Source: UMGS946 sp048421225 (GTDB taxonomy: Bacteria > Bacillota > Clostridia > Christensenellales > CAG-138). From it: 16,426 bases of DNA. Location: the NCBI GenBank assembly GCA_048421225.1, contig DBFNRV010000108.1, forward strand, positions 1 to 16,426. Direction: 5' to 3'. Made by a program: the position numbers and the translations under genes. Shown here piece after piece: positions 1-5,698 of this stretch (the first letter of the stretch is position 1; every line of letters begins with the position of its first letter). Below the pieces are notes generated by a model, which made no database searches, was not told where the DNA came from, and saw only the letters and a list, made by a program, of their open reading frames with translations.

Positions 1-16
1 CTACTCGCTCTCCGAT

Positions 17-45
17 TTCGATGCACAGCGAGCTTGTGCATCGAA
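17..45. repeat. Perfect 11-bp inverted repeat, far upstream of pta
   Basis: The arms ttcgatgcaca (17-27) and tgtgcatcgaa (35-45) are exact reverse complements, separated by a 7-nt loop gcgagct (28-34). No T-run follows on either strand, so this is not a standard terminator. The loop segment gcgag (28-32) is also complementary to ctcgc at 4-8, which would allow a pseudoknot. No gene could be assigned to this stretch. The repeat is seen directly; its role is unknown. Confidence 0.6.
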
Positions 46-76
46 GAGCCTCCAATAACCGTCCTATGCGTCCTTT

Positions 77-118
77 ACAGTATAGCTCACCTAATGCTTT
101 CCTTCGTGCCTATACTGT
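77..118. repeat. 9-bp inverted repeat with long spacer upstream of pta
   Basis: acagtatag (77-85) and ctatactgt (110-118) are exact reverse complements, separated by 24 nt. There is no downstream U-tract. It may be an RNA stem or a protein-binding dyad. It lies about 105 bp upstream of the predicted pta -10 box. Confidence 0.5.
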
Positions 119-178
119 CCAACATGTTTGACAAACCTACAAATTACTGGGCAGCGCCAAGAAAGGAATATGTTATAT

Positions 179-213
179 TTTAAGCAAAGAACCGCTAATT
201 GATGATGCTTAAA
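179..213. repeat. 8-bp inverted repeat overlapping the pta promoter region
   Basis: tttaagca (179-186) and tgcttaaa (206-213) are exact reverse complements with 19 nt between them, about 27 bp centre to centre. The right arm lies between the predicted -10 box at 225-230 and where its -35 box should be, so the pair is placed like an operator. The regulator is unknown. A chance match in AT-rich DNA is possible. Confidence 0.35.
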
Positions 214-230
214 CTTTATTGTGCTATAAT
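199..230 (+). promoter_or_regulatory. Promoter for pta-ackA (extended -10)
   Basis: TATAAT at 225-230 is preceded by TG at 222-223 with one base between, which is an extended -10 element. The -35 match is poor: TTGATG at 199-204 gives a 20-bp spacer, and atgatg at 202-207 gives 17 bp with fewer matches. Extended -10 promoters tolerate weak -35 boxes. Transcription would begin near 237, leaving a leader of about 40 nt that ends in the strong ribosome binding site at 262-269. Confidence 0.65.
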
Positions 231-275
231 GCATAATGAAATTGAACAGGCGTTACTGCGAAAAGGAGGAAAACT

Positions 276-1271
276 ATGTCCGTCATAGAACAGATTAAAG
301 CAAAGGCAAAATTAAATAAAAAGTTCATACTTTTGCCGGAAGGTACCGAGGAAAGAACTATTCAGGCTGCGGCTTTGATAACAGAGGAAGGAATAGCTAA
401 GGTTGCCCTGATGGGGGACGAGCTTGAGATCGCGGACAAAGCGGCCGCTTTAGGGGTTAATCTCAATGGAGTAGAAATAATTAATCCTATTACGAGCCAA
501 AAGTTTAAGGATTTCAGTGAAAAGTTTTATGAGATGAGAAAGGCTAAGGGCGTCACACCTGAAAAGGCCGAAGAAACCATGAAAAACCCCCTGTTTTTTG
601 CGGCCATGATGATAAAATTAGATTTAGCCGACGGAATGGTAGCCGGAGCTATTAGCACAACAGGGGATACGCTTCGTCCAGGGCTACAGATAATAAAAAT
701 GGCAAAGGGAATATCGGTGGTATCCAGCTGTTTTATAATGGAGATTCCAAACCGTTCATATGGGGACAATGGCGTAATGATATTTGGCGACTGCGCAGTA
801 AACCCCAACCCCACCGCCGATCAGCTTGCGGCAATTGCCGTATCCTCAGCTGATACTGGAAAAACCCTGTGCGGCATAGAACCTCGCGTTGCGATGCTTT
901 CGTTTTCCACAAAGGGGAGCGCTAAACATGAGCTGGTTGATAAGGTAAAAGAGGCCACGGATTTGGTGAAGGAGCTCAGCCCAGACCTTATGGTTGACGG
1001 CGAACTGCAGGCGGACGCGGCGTTGGTTGAAAAGGTCGGCCAGCTGAAGTCCCCAGGCAGCCCAGTGGCCGGCAAGGCAAACGTGCTTATATTCCCAGAC
1101 CTGCAGGCAGGTAATATAGGCTACAAGCTTGTGCAGAGGCTTGCCGGGGCCGAGGCGATTGGCCCGATATGCCAGGGGTTTGCAAAGCCTATAAATGATC
1201 TGTCCAGGGGATGCAGCATAGATGATATAGTATCTGTGGTGGCGATAACCGCCGTACAGGCACAAAATTGA
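276..1271 (+). CDS. pta: Phosphate acetyltransferase
   Basis: Converts acetyl-CoA and phosphate to acetyl phosphate and CoA in the cytoplasm, the first step of the acetate/ATP pathway. The 331-aa product matches the short single-domain Pta form (about 325-335 aa), without the N-terminal regulatory domains of the long enterobacterial form. Conserved blocks visible: PRVAMLSFSTKGS (about 203-215), VDGELQADAA (240-249), FPDLQAGNIGYKLVQRL (273-289), and PINDLSRG (305-312) near the C-terminus, part of the CoA/phosphate site. The ATG is fixed by AAAGGAGG at 262-269, 6 nt upstream. ackA follows 20 nt after the stop, so the two enzymes of the pathway are made together. Phosphotransbutyrylase is a related family, but the ackA neighbour and sequence blocks favour Pta. 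Confidence 0.96.
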   Translation: MSVIEQIKAKAKLNKKFILLPEGTEERTIQAAALITEEGIAKVALMGDELEIADKAAALGVNLNGVEIINPITSQKFKDFSEKFYEMRKAKGVTPEKAEETMKNPLFFAAMMIKLDLADGMVAGAISTTGDTLRPGLQIIKMAKGISVVSSCFIMEIPNRSYGDNGVMIFGDCAVNPNPTADQLAAIAVSSADTGKTLCGIEPRVAMLSFSTKGSAKHELVDKVKEATDLVKELSPDLMVDGELQADAALVEKVGQLKSPGSPVAGKANVLIFPDLQAGNIGYKLVQRLAGAEAIGPICQGFAKPINDLSRGCSIDDIVSVVAITAVQAQN

Positions 1272-1291
1272 GTTGGGAGGAAGGATACACA

Positions 1292-2494
1292 ATGAAGGTA
1301 TTGGTAATAAACGCTGGAAGCTCATCGCTTAAGTACCAGCTCATAGACTTGAATTCAAACGATGTAATAGCAAAGGGACTATGCGAAAGAATAGGCATTG
1401 AAGGATCAAAATTGATATACAAGCCCAGCGGAAAAGGGACGCACGAGTTTGAAAAGCGCATGAACGATCATACCGACGCTATAAGGATGGTTCTTGACGC
1501 GTTAGTGGATGAAGAAATAGGTGTTTTGAAGAGCATGGATGAAATCGACGCAGTAGGACACCGGATTGTTCACGGAGGCGAAAAGTTCAGCCAGTCCGTA
1601 TTGATTGACGATTCGGTGATAGACGCCGTGAAGGAGCTTTCGGCGTTAGCTCCGTTACATAACCCTGCAAACCTGATGGGGGTATACGCCTGCCGCGATA
1701 TAATGCCAAACGTGCCCATGGTTGGCGTTTTTGACACCGCGTTTCATCAGACAATGCCAAACGAGGCGTTCCTTTATGGACTTCCCTATGAAGCGTATTC
1801 ACAGCTCATGATAAGACGATACGGATTTCATGGCACATCGCATGCCTATGTTTCACAAAGAGCTATAGAGCTATTGGATCTTCCGAAAGAGGATACAAGG
1901 ATTATCACATGCCATCTGGGCAATGGGTCCAGCATAACGGCGGTTAAGGGTGGGAAATCTATAGATACCTCCATGGGCTTTACGCCGCTTGAGGGAGTGC
2001 CCATGGGAACGCGCTGCGGCGCTATGGATCCCGCCATAGTAACATACCTGATGGATAAGCTTAGTATGGATATAGACGGCATTAACGCTTATATGAACAA
2101 GAAAAGCGGAGTGCTGGGGGTATCTGGCGTATCCAGCGATTTCAGGGACCTGGAGGAAGCCGAGAAAGCCGGCAATGAAAGGGCGCGTGCGGCATTGGAC
2201 GTATTTACCTACAATGTTAAAAAGTACATCGGTTCTTATGCGGCAGTTCTCAACGGCGTAGATGCGATAGTGTTTACAGCAGGAATCGGTGAAAACGATA
2301 GGGGAGTACGGCAAAGAATAATGGAGGGTCTTGAATATCTTGGAGTGGACATGGACTTTGAATACAACAACACGTGCCCGCGGGGCAGGGAAGTAGAGCT
2401 GACAAAGCCGGATAGCCGCGTTAAAGTATTTGTGATACCAACGGATGAAGAGCTGATGATTGCCAGGGACACGGCCAGGATAGTATCTCAATAA
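1292..2494 (+). CDS. ackA: Acetate kinase
   Basis: Transfers phosphate from acetyl phosphate to ADP, giving acetate and ATP, and completes the pathway begun by Pta. The 400-aa product is of normal length. Start: ATG at 1292 gives MKVLVINAGSSSLKY, the usual AckA N-terminus, with GGGAGGAAGG at 1275-1284 as ribosome binding site. An in-frame TTG at 1268 would put that site inside the coding region and is rejected. With this start, the catalytic and binding residues fall on the positions known for the Methanosarcina enzyme: N7, R91, D148 (VFDTAFH), H180 (FHGTSH) and R241 (MGTRCG). The nucleotide-binding FTAGIGEN block and the C-terminal PTDEELMIARD block are present. The spacing to pta is 20 nt, consistent with an operon. 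No terminator is visible before yceD. Confidence 0.97.
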   Translation: MKVLVINAGSSSLKYQLIDLNSNDVIAKGLCERIGIEGSKLIYKPSGKGTHEFEKRMNDHTDAIRMVLDALVDEEIGVLKSMDEIDAVGHRIVHGGEKFSQSVLIDDSVIDAVKELSALAPLHNPANLMGVYACRDIMPNVPMVGVFDTAFHQTMPNEAFLYGLPYEAYSQLMIRRYGFHGTSHAYVSQRAIELLDLPKEDTRIITCHLGNGSSITAVKGGKSIDTSMGFTPLEGVPMGTRCGAMDPAIVTYLMDKLSMDIDGINAYMNKKSGVLGVSGVSSDFRDLEEAEKAGNERARAALDVFTYNVKKYIGSYAAVLNGVDAIVFTAGIGENDRGVRQRIMEGLEYLGVDMDFEYNNTCPRGREVELTKPDSRVKVFVIPTDEELMIARDTARIVSQ

Positions 2495-2500
2495 TTTGTG

Positions 2501-2529
2501 TTGACAAAATAAGGGTCAGCATATAAAAT
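2501..2529 (+). promoter_or_regulatory. Promoter for yceD-rpmF
   Basis: A perfect -35 TTGACA (2501-2506) is followed after 17 bp by TAAAAT (2524-2529). It begins 6 nt after the ackA stop. Transcription from it would begin near 2536, which places the first possible ATG of yceD (2528) outside the transcript and supports the GTG start at 2552. Confidence 0.7.
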
Positions 2530-2551
2530 GTCAAAGTTGCGAGGTGAAACT

Positions 2552-3073
2552 GTGAAGCTTGATGTAACCGCTCAGGTTAAGTCGCCTGGAAGCGTTGGAA
2601 AAGCCAGGTTTTTTGAACCGTTTGCGGATATTGAGTTTGGCGGGAGAAGGATCTCCTTTGCTAAGCCGTTGGATATAGAAGTTACATACGTTTATGACGG
2701 CGAAAGCTTTGCGGTAGCGGGAACTATTTCGGCGGTCTTTAATTCCCAATGCGCCAGATGCGGCGAACCGTTTGAAGAACCGCTAACGTTTGAATTTGAA
2801 GAGCGCTTTGTAAGGGATGGATTGGAAGACGAGGACGTATATACGTTTACGTCAGATGTTCTAGACCTTACAGCTATGATTCAGGACAACATCTTGCTCA
2901 ACATGCCCATGCGAAGCGTTTGCAGCGCAAGCTGCAAGGGCAAGTGTCCGGTGTGCGGATGCAATTTAAACTTTTACCAGTGTACCTGCAATAGGCAAAA
3001 CGGCGATGAAGCGCCGCGAAAGACTCCATTTGCCGATTTAGGGTCGCTGTTGAACGATGATAAGGAGGTGTAA
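2552..3073 (+). CDS. yceD: YceD/DUF177 family metal-ribbon protein
   Basis: A DUF177 protein, found next to rpmF in most bacteria. In plants and some bacteria the family is linked to 23S rRNA accumulation, so a role in large-subunit or rRNA metabolism is likely but not proven here. The 173-aa product starts MKLDV at GTG 2552, with GAGGTG at 2541-2546 five bases upstream. An in-frame ATG at 2528 lies inside the promoter -10 region and is disfavoured. The protein has a Cys pair C67/C70 and a cysteine cluster C124, C128, C132, C135, C137, C144, C146, probably binding zinc. The TPFADLGSLL segment near the C-terminus matches the conserved tail of the family. The stop codon directly abuts the rpmF ribosome binding site, which lies in the last codons, so the two genes are translationally linked. 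Confidence 0.88.
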   Translation: MKLDVTAQVKSPGSVGKARFFEPFADIEFGGRRISFAKPLDIEVTYVYDGESFAVAGTISAVFNSQCARCGEPFEEPLTFEFEERFVRDGLEDEDVYTFTSDVLDLTAMIQDNILLNMPMRSVCSASCKGKCPVCGCNLNFYQCTCNRQNGDEAPRKTPFADLGSLLNDDKEV

Positions 3074-3079
3074 TCAATA

Positions 3080-3283
3080 ATGGCAGTCCCGAAACGGAAA
3101 ACATCAAAGGCAAGGCGTGACTCCAGGAGGTCTAGCAACTGGAAGCTGTCCATCCCAGGAATTGTCGAATGCCCGAAATGCCATGCCCGCAAACTTGCCC
3201 ACAGGGTATGTAAGAGCTGCGGATATTATGGCGGAGAGCGTGTCATCAACGTTGATAAAGATGAAAAGAAGGCAAATGCTTAA
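3080..3283 (+). CDS. rpmF: 50S ribosomal protein bL32
   Basis: A structural protein of the large ribosomal subunit. The 67-aa product begins MAVPKRKTSKARRDSRRS, the standard basic bL32 N-terminus, and carries the CPKC...CKSC zinc ribbon (four cysteines, residues about 31-48), the zinc-binding form. The C-terminal tail is rich in Lys/Asp. AAGGAGGTG at 3062-3070 is an almost complete match to the 16S anti-Shine-Dalgarno sequence and overlaps the end of yceD. The gene closes the yceD-rpmF unit; a strong terminator follows 63 nt after the stop. Confidence 0.97.
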   Translation: MAVPKRKTSKARRDSRRSSNWKLSIPGIVECPKCHARKLAHRVCKSCGYYGGERVINVDKDEKKANA

Positions 3284-3345
3284 AGCCTTTTCTGTCCATT
3301 TTTAAAGGACTATTTTTGATGGCACCAAATATTTTATGCGCATTA

Positions 3346-3389
3346 GGGTTGATCTTCGTTTGAAGTTCCGCCCTTTTGTTTTTCTTTTT
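3346..3389 (+). terminator. Intrinsic terminator after rpmF
   Basis: A 12-position stem (3346-3357 with 3362-3373, ten pairs including one G-T pair, and two mismatches) closes on a 4-nt loop gttt and is followed by a T-rich run of 16 nt (3374-3389) broken by one G and one C. It ends the yceD-rpmF transcript. The rest of the 3284-3514 gap holds a weaker hairpin at 3294-3310 and the plsX promoter; no gene is supported there. Confidence 0.85.
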
Positions 3390-3447
3390 ATCATTAGGGG
3401 TGGTAAAGACCATTATTTGTTTGCGGCCGCTATTTATTCATTGCGGA

Positions 3448-3476
3448 TTGAATTTTTTATACCCCCAATATATACT
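3448..3476 (+). promoter_or_regulatory. Promoter for plsX
   Basis: TTGAAT (3448-3453) and TATACT (3471-3476) are separated by 17 bp, giving a start near 3483 and a leader of about 32 nt. A second TATACT at 3478-3483 is too far from the -35 box. I see no palindrome resembling the FapR operator (TTAGTACC-type) near it, although plsX is a FapR target in Bacillus. Confidence 0.65.
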
Positions 3477-3514
3477 TTATACTATGGCTTTATTAAAAGA
3501 TGCGAGGTAATGAA

Positions 3515-4519
3515 ATGAAGATTGCAATAGATGCCTTTGGAGGCGATAATTCCCCCAGCGCAATACTGGAGGGCTGCTGTAAAGCTTTGAGCGATAGCGG
3601 CGATTTTGATTTAATAATAACTGGGGATGAGACCTTAATTTCAAATGGGCTGAAAGCTATGGACTGCAATTCATCGCGCATTGAAATTGTTCATGCCCCA
3701 ATGGTAATATCGTGTGAAGAGCAGCCTACCGTTGCAATAAAAAGAAAAAAGGAATCATCGCTTGTAAAGGCGCTGGAGCTGGTTGCGGGCGGCAGCGCAG
3801 ACGCATTTGTCTCCGCAGGAAGCACAGGCGCCGTGCTTGCCGGAGCAACACTGATAGTGCGGCGTATAAACGGCGTAAAAAGGCCTGCATTGGCCCCGAT
3901 CCTGCCAACAGTAAAGGGGCCGGTGCTGCTGATAGACTGCGGAGCGAACGTGGATTGCAAGCCCCAGTACCTTCAGCAATTCGCAATTATGGGCAGTGCG
4001 TATATGCAAAATGTTATGGGGATTCTTGAACCGCGGGTGGGCCTTATAAATAACGGCGCCGAGGAGGAAAAGGGCAATGAACTGACAAAGGAGGCGTTTA
4101 AGCTGATAAAAGAAACGTCAGTTAACTTTGCGGGCAACTGTGAGGCAAGGGATATCCTGACCGGTGAATATGACGTATTAGTTTGCGACGGCTTTATAGG
4201 GAACGTGGTTTTGAAGTATACGGAGGGTGTAGCTTCGGCGCTGGTCTCTATGATGAAAGAAGAACTGATGAGGGATATTGGCTCAAAGCTTGGAGCAATG
4301 CTTGCTAAAAATGGCTTTAAACGCTTTAAGAAACGGATGGATTATACCGAGTATGGAGGGGCTCCGCTACTTGGGATAAATGGGGGGATTATAAAAGCGC
4401 ATGGAAGCTCTAACGGCAAGGCGATAGCCGCAGCCATAAACCAGGCGCGCTACTACTGCTTGGGAGGCGTTACCGAGGCTATTCGAATTTCCATGGATGC
4501 AATCAATGGGGACGATTGA
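3515..4519 (+). CDS. plsX: Phosphate acyltransferase PlsX
   Basis: Makes acyl-phosphate from acyl-ACP. PlsY then uses it to acylate glycerol-3-phosphate, the first step of phospholipid synthesis. PlsX is a peripheral membrane enzyme. The 334-aa product begins MKIAIDAFGGDNSP, the family N-terminus, when started at ATG 3515 with GAGGT at 3504-3508; an in-frame ATG at 3500 would include the ribosome binding site. Conserved blocks: SAGSTGAVLAGAT (about residue 100), GAEEEKGNEL, CDGFIGNVVLKYTEG and YGGAPLLGINGG with KAHGSSNGKA near the C-terminus. Pta and PlsX share a distantly related fold, but these blocks are specific for PlsX. acpP, whose acylated product is the substrate, follows. Confidence 0.96.
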   Translation: MKIAIDAFGGDNSPSAILEGCCKALSDSGDFDLIITGDETLISNGLKAMDCNSSRIEIVHAPMVISCEEQPTVAIKRKKESSLVKALELVAGGSADAFVSAGSTGAVLAGATLIVRRINGVKRPALAPILPTVKGPVLLIDCGANVDCKPQYLQQFAIMGSAYMQNVMGILEPRVGLINNGAEEEKGNELTKEAFKLIKETSVNFAGNCEARDILTGEYDVLVCDGFIGNVVLKYTEGVASALVSMMKEELMRDIGSKLGAMLAKNGFKRFKKRMDYTEYGGAPLLGINGGIIKAHGSSNGKAIAAAINQARYYCLGGVTEAIRISMDAINGDD

Positions 4520-4544
4520 CATTAATAGCTTTTACGGCTAAAAT
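4516..4544 (+). promoter_or_regulatory. Promoter for acpP, overlapping the plsX stop
   Basis: A perfect TTGACA (4516-4521) overlaps the plsX stop codon (4517-4519) and is followed after 17 bp by TAAAAT (4539-4544), the same -35/-10 pair as before yceD. A TATAAT at 4546-4551 is also present but at a 24-bp spacing. A start near 4551 gives a leader of about 39 nt. It would let acyl carrier protein, an abundant protein, be made above the level of plsX. Confidence 0.65.
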
Positions 4545-4589
4545 TTATAATCATAAGAATAAATCAATCATGGAAGGTGGCAATAGACT

Positions 4590-4817
4590 ATGGAATTTGA
4601 AAAGATTGCGCAAGCGATATCAAGCCAGCTAGGCATAGATAAAGCAAGCATAACGAGGGAATCCAGGTTAATTGAGGATTTAAAGGCTGATTCGCTTGAC
4701 GTTGTGGAGCTGATAATGGACCTTGAGCAGGAGTATAATATAGAAATACCGAATGAGGAGCTCCCTAAAATTCATACTGTGGGGGATATAGCGGACTATA
4801 TTGGGGCGAATATCTGA
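4590..4817 (+). CDS. acpP: Acyl carrier protein
   Basis: Carries growing acyl chains as thioesters on a 4'-phosphopantetheine arm during fatty acid synthesis, and supplies acyl groups to PlsX. The 75-aa product is acidic and of standard length. The phosphopantetheine attachment site is Ser35 in the DSLDVVELIM motif, preceded by LIEDLKA. Helix IV ends in HTVGDIADYIG as usual. The ribosome binding site is GGAAGGTGG at 4572-4580. It lies between plsX and rnc; fabD and fabG, which separate plsX from acpP in B. subtilis, are missing here and must be elsewhere if present. Confidence 0.97.
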   Translation: MEFEKIAQAISSQLGIDKASITRESRLIEDLKADSLDVVELIMDLEQEYNIEIPNEELPKIHTVGDIADYIGANI

Positions 4818-4843
4818 GAGGCGCCTAAATATTGCCGTAGATT

Positions 4844-4882
4844 CGCGCCGCCATGCATCTAAGAGTAGGGCAAGGCGGCGTG
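4844..4882 (+). other. GC-rich hairpin between acpP and rnc
   Basis: cgcgccgcc (4844-4852) pairs with ggcggcgtg (4874-4882): nine pairs, one of them G-T, enclosing 21 nt. The downstream bases (aaaaactttgatg) are not a U-tract, so it is a poor terminator. It sits 54 nt upstream of the rnc start and would be in the rnc leader if acpP and rnc are cotranscribed. It could be an mRNA processing or stabilising element. Confidence 0.55.
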
Positions 4883-4936
4883 AAAAACTTTGATGTGTAA
4901 ATTTGGCACTATTTTGGGATTCATAGGAGGTGCCTG

Positions 4937-5698
4937 TTGGAGTCTAATTACAGCGAAAAATTAATGAAACTACAGCAAATAATAGGCTATAAGTTCTGTT
5001 CACAAGAGCTTATACAGATTGCTGTTACCCATTCCTCTTATGTAAAAGGGGATAACCTAGCTTCGGATCATAACGAAAGACTTGAGTTTTTAGGCGACGC
5101 GGTTCTTGAGCTGTGTGTGAGCGAATACCTGTTTAAAACCTATCCTGATGTTGACGAAGGAGCCATGACGCGGATAAGAGCTATTGCGGTTAATGAACAG
5201 TCGTTATACAGGACGGCACTCGAGTTCAACGTAGGAGAAGCGCTGCTACTGAGTATAGGCGAAGAGAGGACAGGCGGAAGGGGGAAACCATCCATACTTT
5301 CCGACGCCATGGAGGCCATCATAGGAGCGGTTTATATTGACGGGGGATACGGCGCGGCAAGGGAACTGGTACTTGGCTTTGCCTCAAAACGCATTGAGCA
5401 GGCGTTTAGCCAAGGTGTTAATAAGGATTACAAAACCGTACTTCAGGAATTCGTACAGAAAAATCACCTAGGCGAAATAAAATATATGATTACGGGACAG
5501 CGCGGTCCGGACCATAAAAAGATATTCGACATGTCAATAACGGTAGCAGGCATTGTCATGGGCTCAGGCACCGGTATGTCAAAGCAGGAGGCCGGACAGG
5601 CCGCCGCTCATGAGGCGTTGAAGCTATATGGAATTGATGATGAAAGTACTCCCGTAGAGTTGTCCAAAAACGACGTCAAGGATGGATTTGTTGATTGA
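4937..5698 (+). CDS. rnc: Ribonuclease III
   Basis: An endonuclease that cuts double-stranded RNA, processing 16S/23S precursors and some mRNAs. The 253-aa product has the catalytic domain first (about 5-160), with the NERLEFLGDAV signature holding E47, E50 and D54 and the second metal-binding pair D123/E126 in SDAMEAIIGAV. A double-stranded RNA-binding domain follows (about 164-232), ending in KQEAGQAAAHEAL. Start: TTG at 4937 with AGGAGGTG at 4925-4932; the first in-frame ATG is residue 10 and has no such site. The last bases overlap the smc start by 4 nt. The order acpP-rnc-smc-ftsY is the classic Firmicutes arrangement. Confidence 0.96.
   Translation: MESNYSEKLMKLQQIIGYKFCSQELIQIAVTHSSYVKGDNLASDHNERLEFLGDAVLELCVSEYLFKTYPDVDEGAMTRIRAIAVNEQSLYRTALEFNVGEALLLSIGEERTGGRGKPSILSDAMEAIIGAVYIDGGYGAARELVLGFASKRIEQAFSQGVNKDYKTVLQEFVQKNHLGEIKYMITGQRGPDHKKIFDMSITVAGIVMGSGTGMSKQEAGQAAAHEALKLYGIDDESTPVELSKNDVKDGFVD

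Noticed and set aside
1..41. Possible minus-strand gene beginning at 41 (ATG with GGAGG seven bases upstream on that strand)
   Set aside because: Only 13 codons are visible before the window edge, they lie inside the perfect hairpin, and no well-spaced promoter is found on that strand. It cannot be supported without the flanking sequence.
1..183. Open + strand frame from the window edge to a stop at 181-183
   Set aside because: It runs through two perfect inverted repeats, its codons (CTA, CTC, TGC, TCC) are unlike the neighbours, and the first ATG has no ribosome binding site. It could be the tail of a gene beginning outside the window but nothing in it is recognisable.
241..260. CcpA (cre) site between the pta promoter and start
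   Set aside because: tgaacaggcgttac shares some positions with the cre consensus but misses several conserved ones, including the central CG context, so it is no better than chance.
3294..3310. Small hairpin gtcc/ggac after rpmF followed by tattttt
   Set aside because: Only four outer pairs plus two inner pairs around a mismatch; the stronger terminator at 3346-3389 explains the end of the unit. It might help as a first weak stop.
3336..3518. 60-codon open frame between rpmF and plsX
   Set aside because: It crosses the terminator hairpin, its T-run and the plsX promoter, has no ribosome binding site, and its predicted peptide resembles no family I know.
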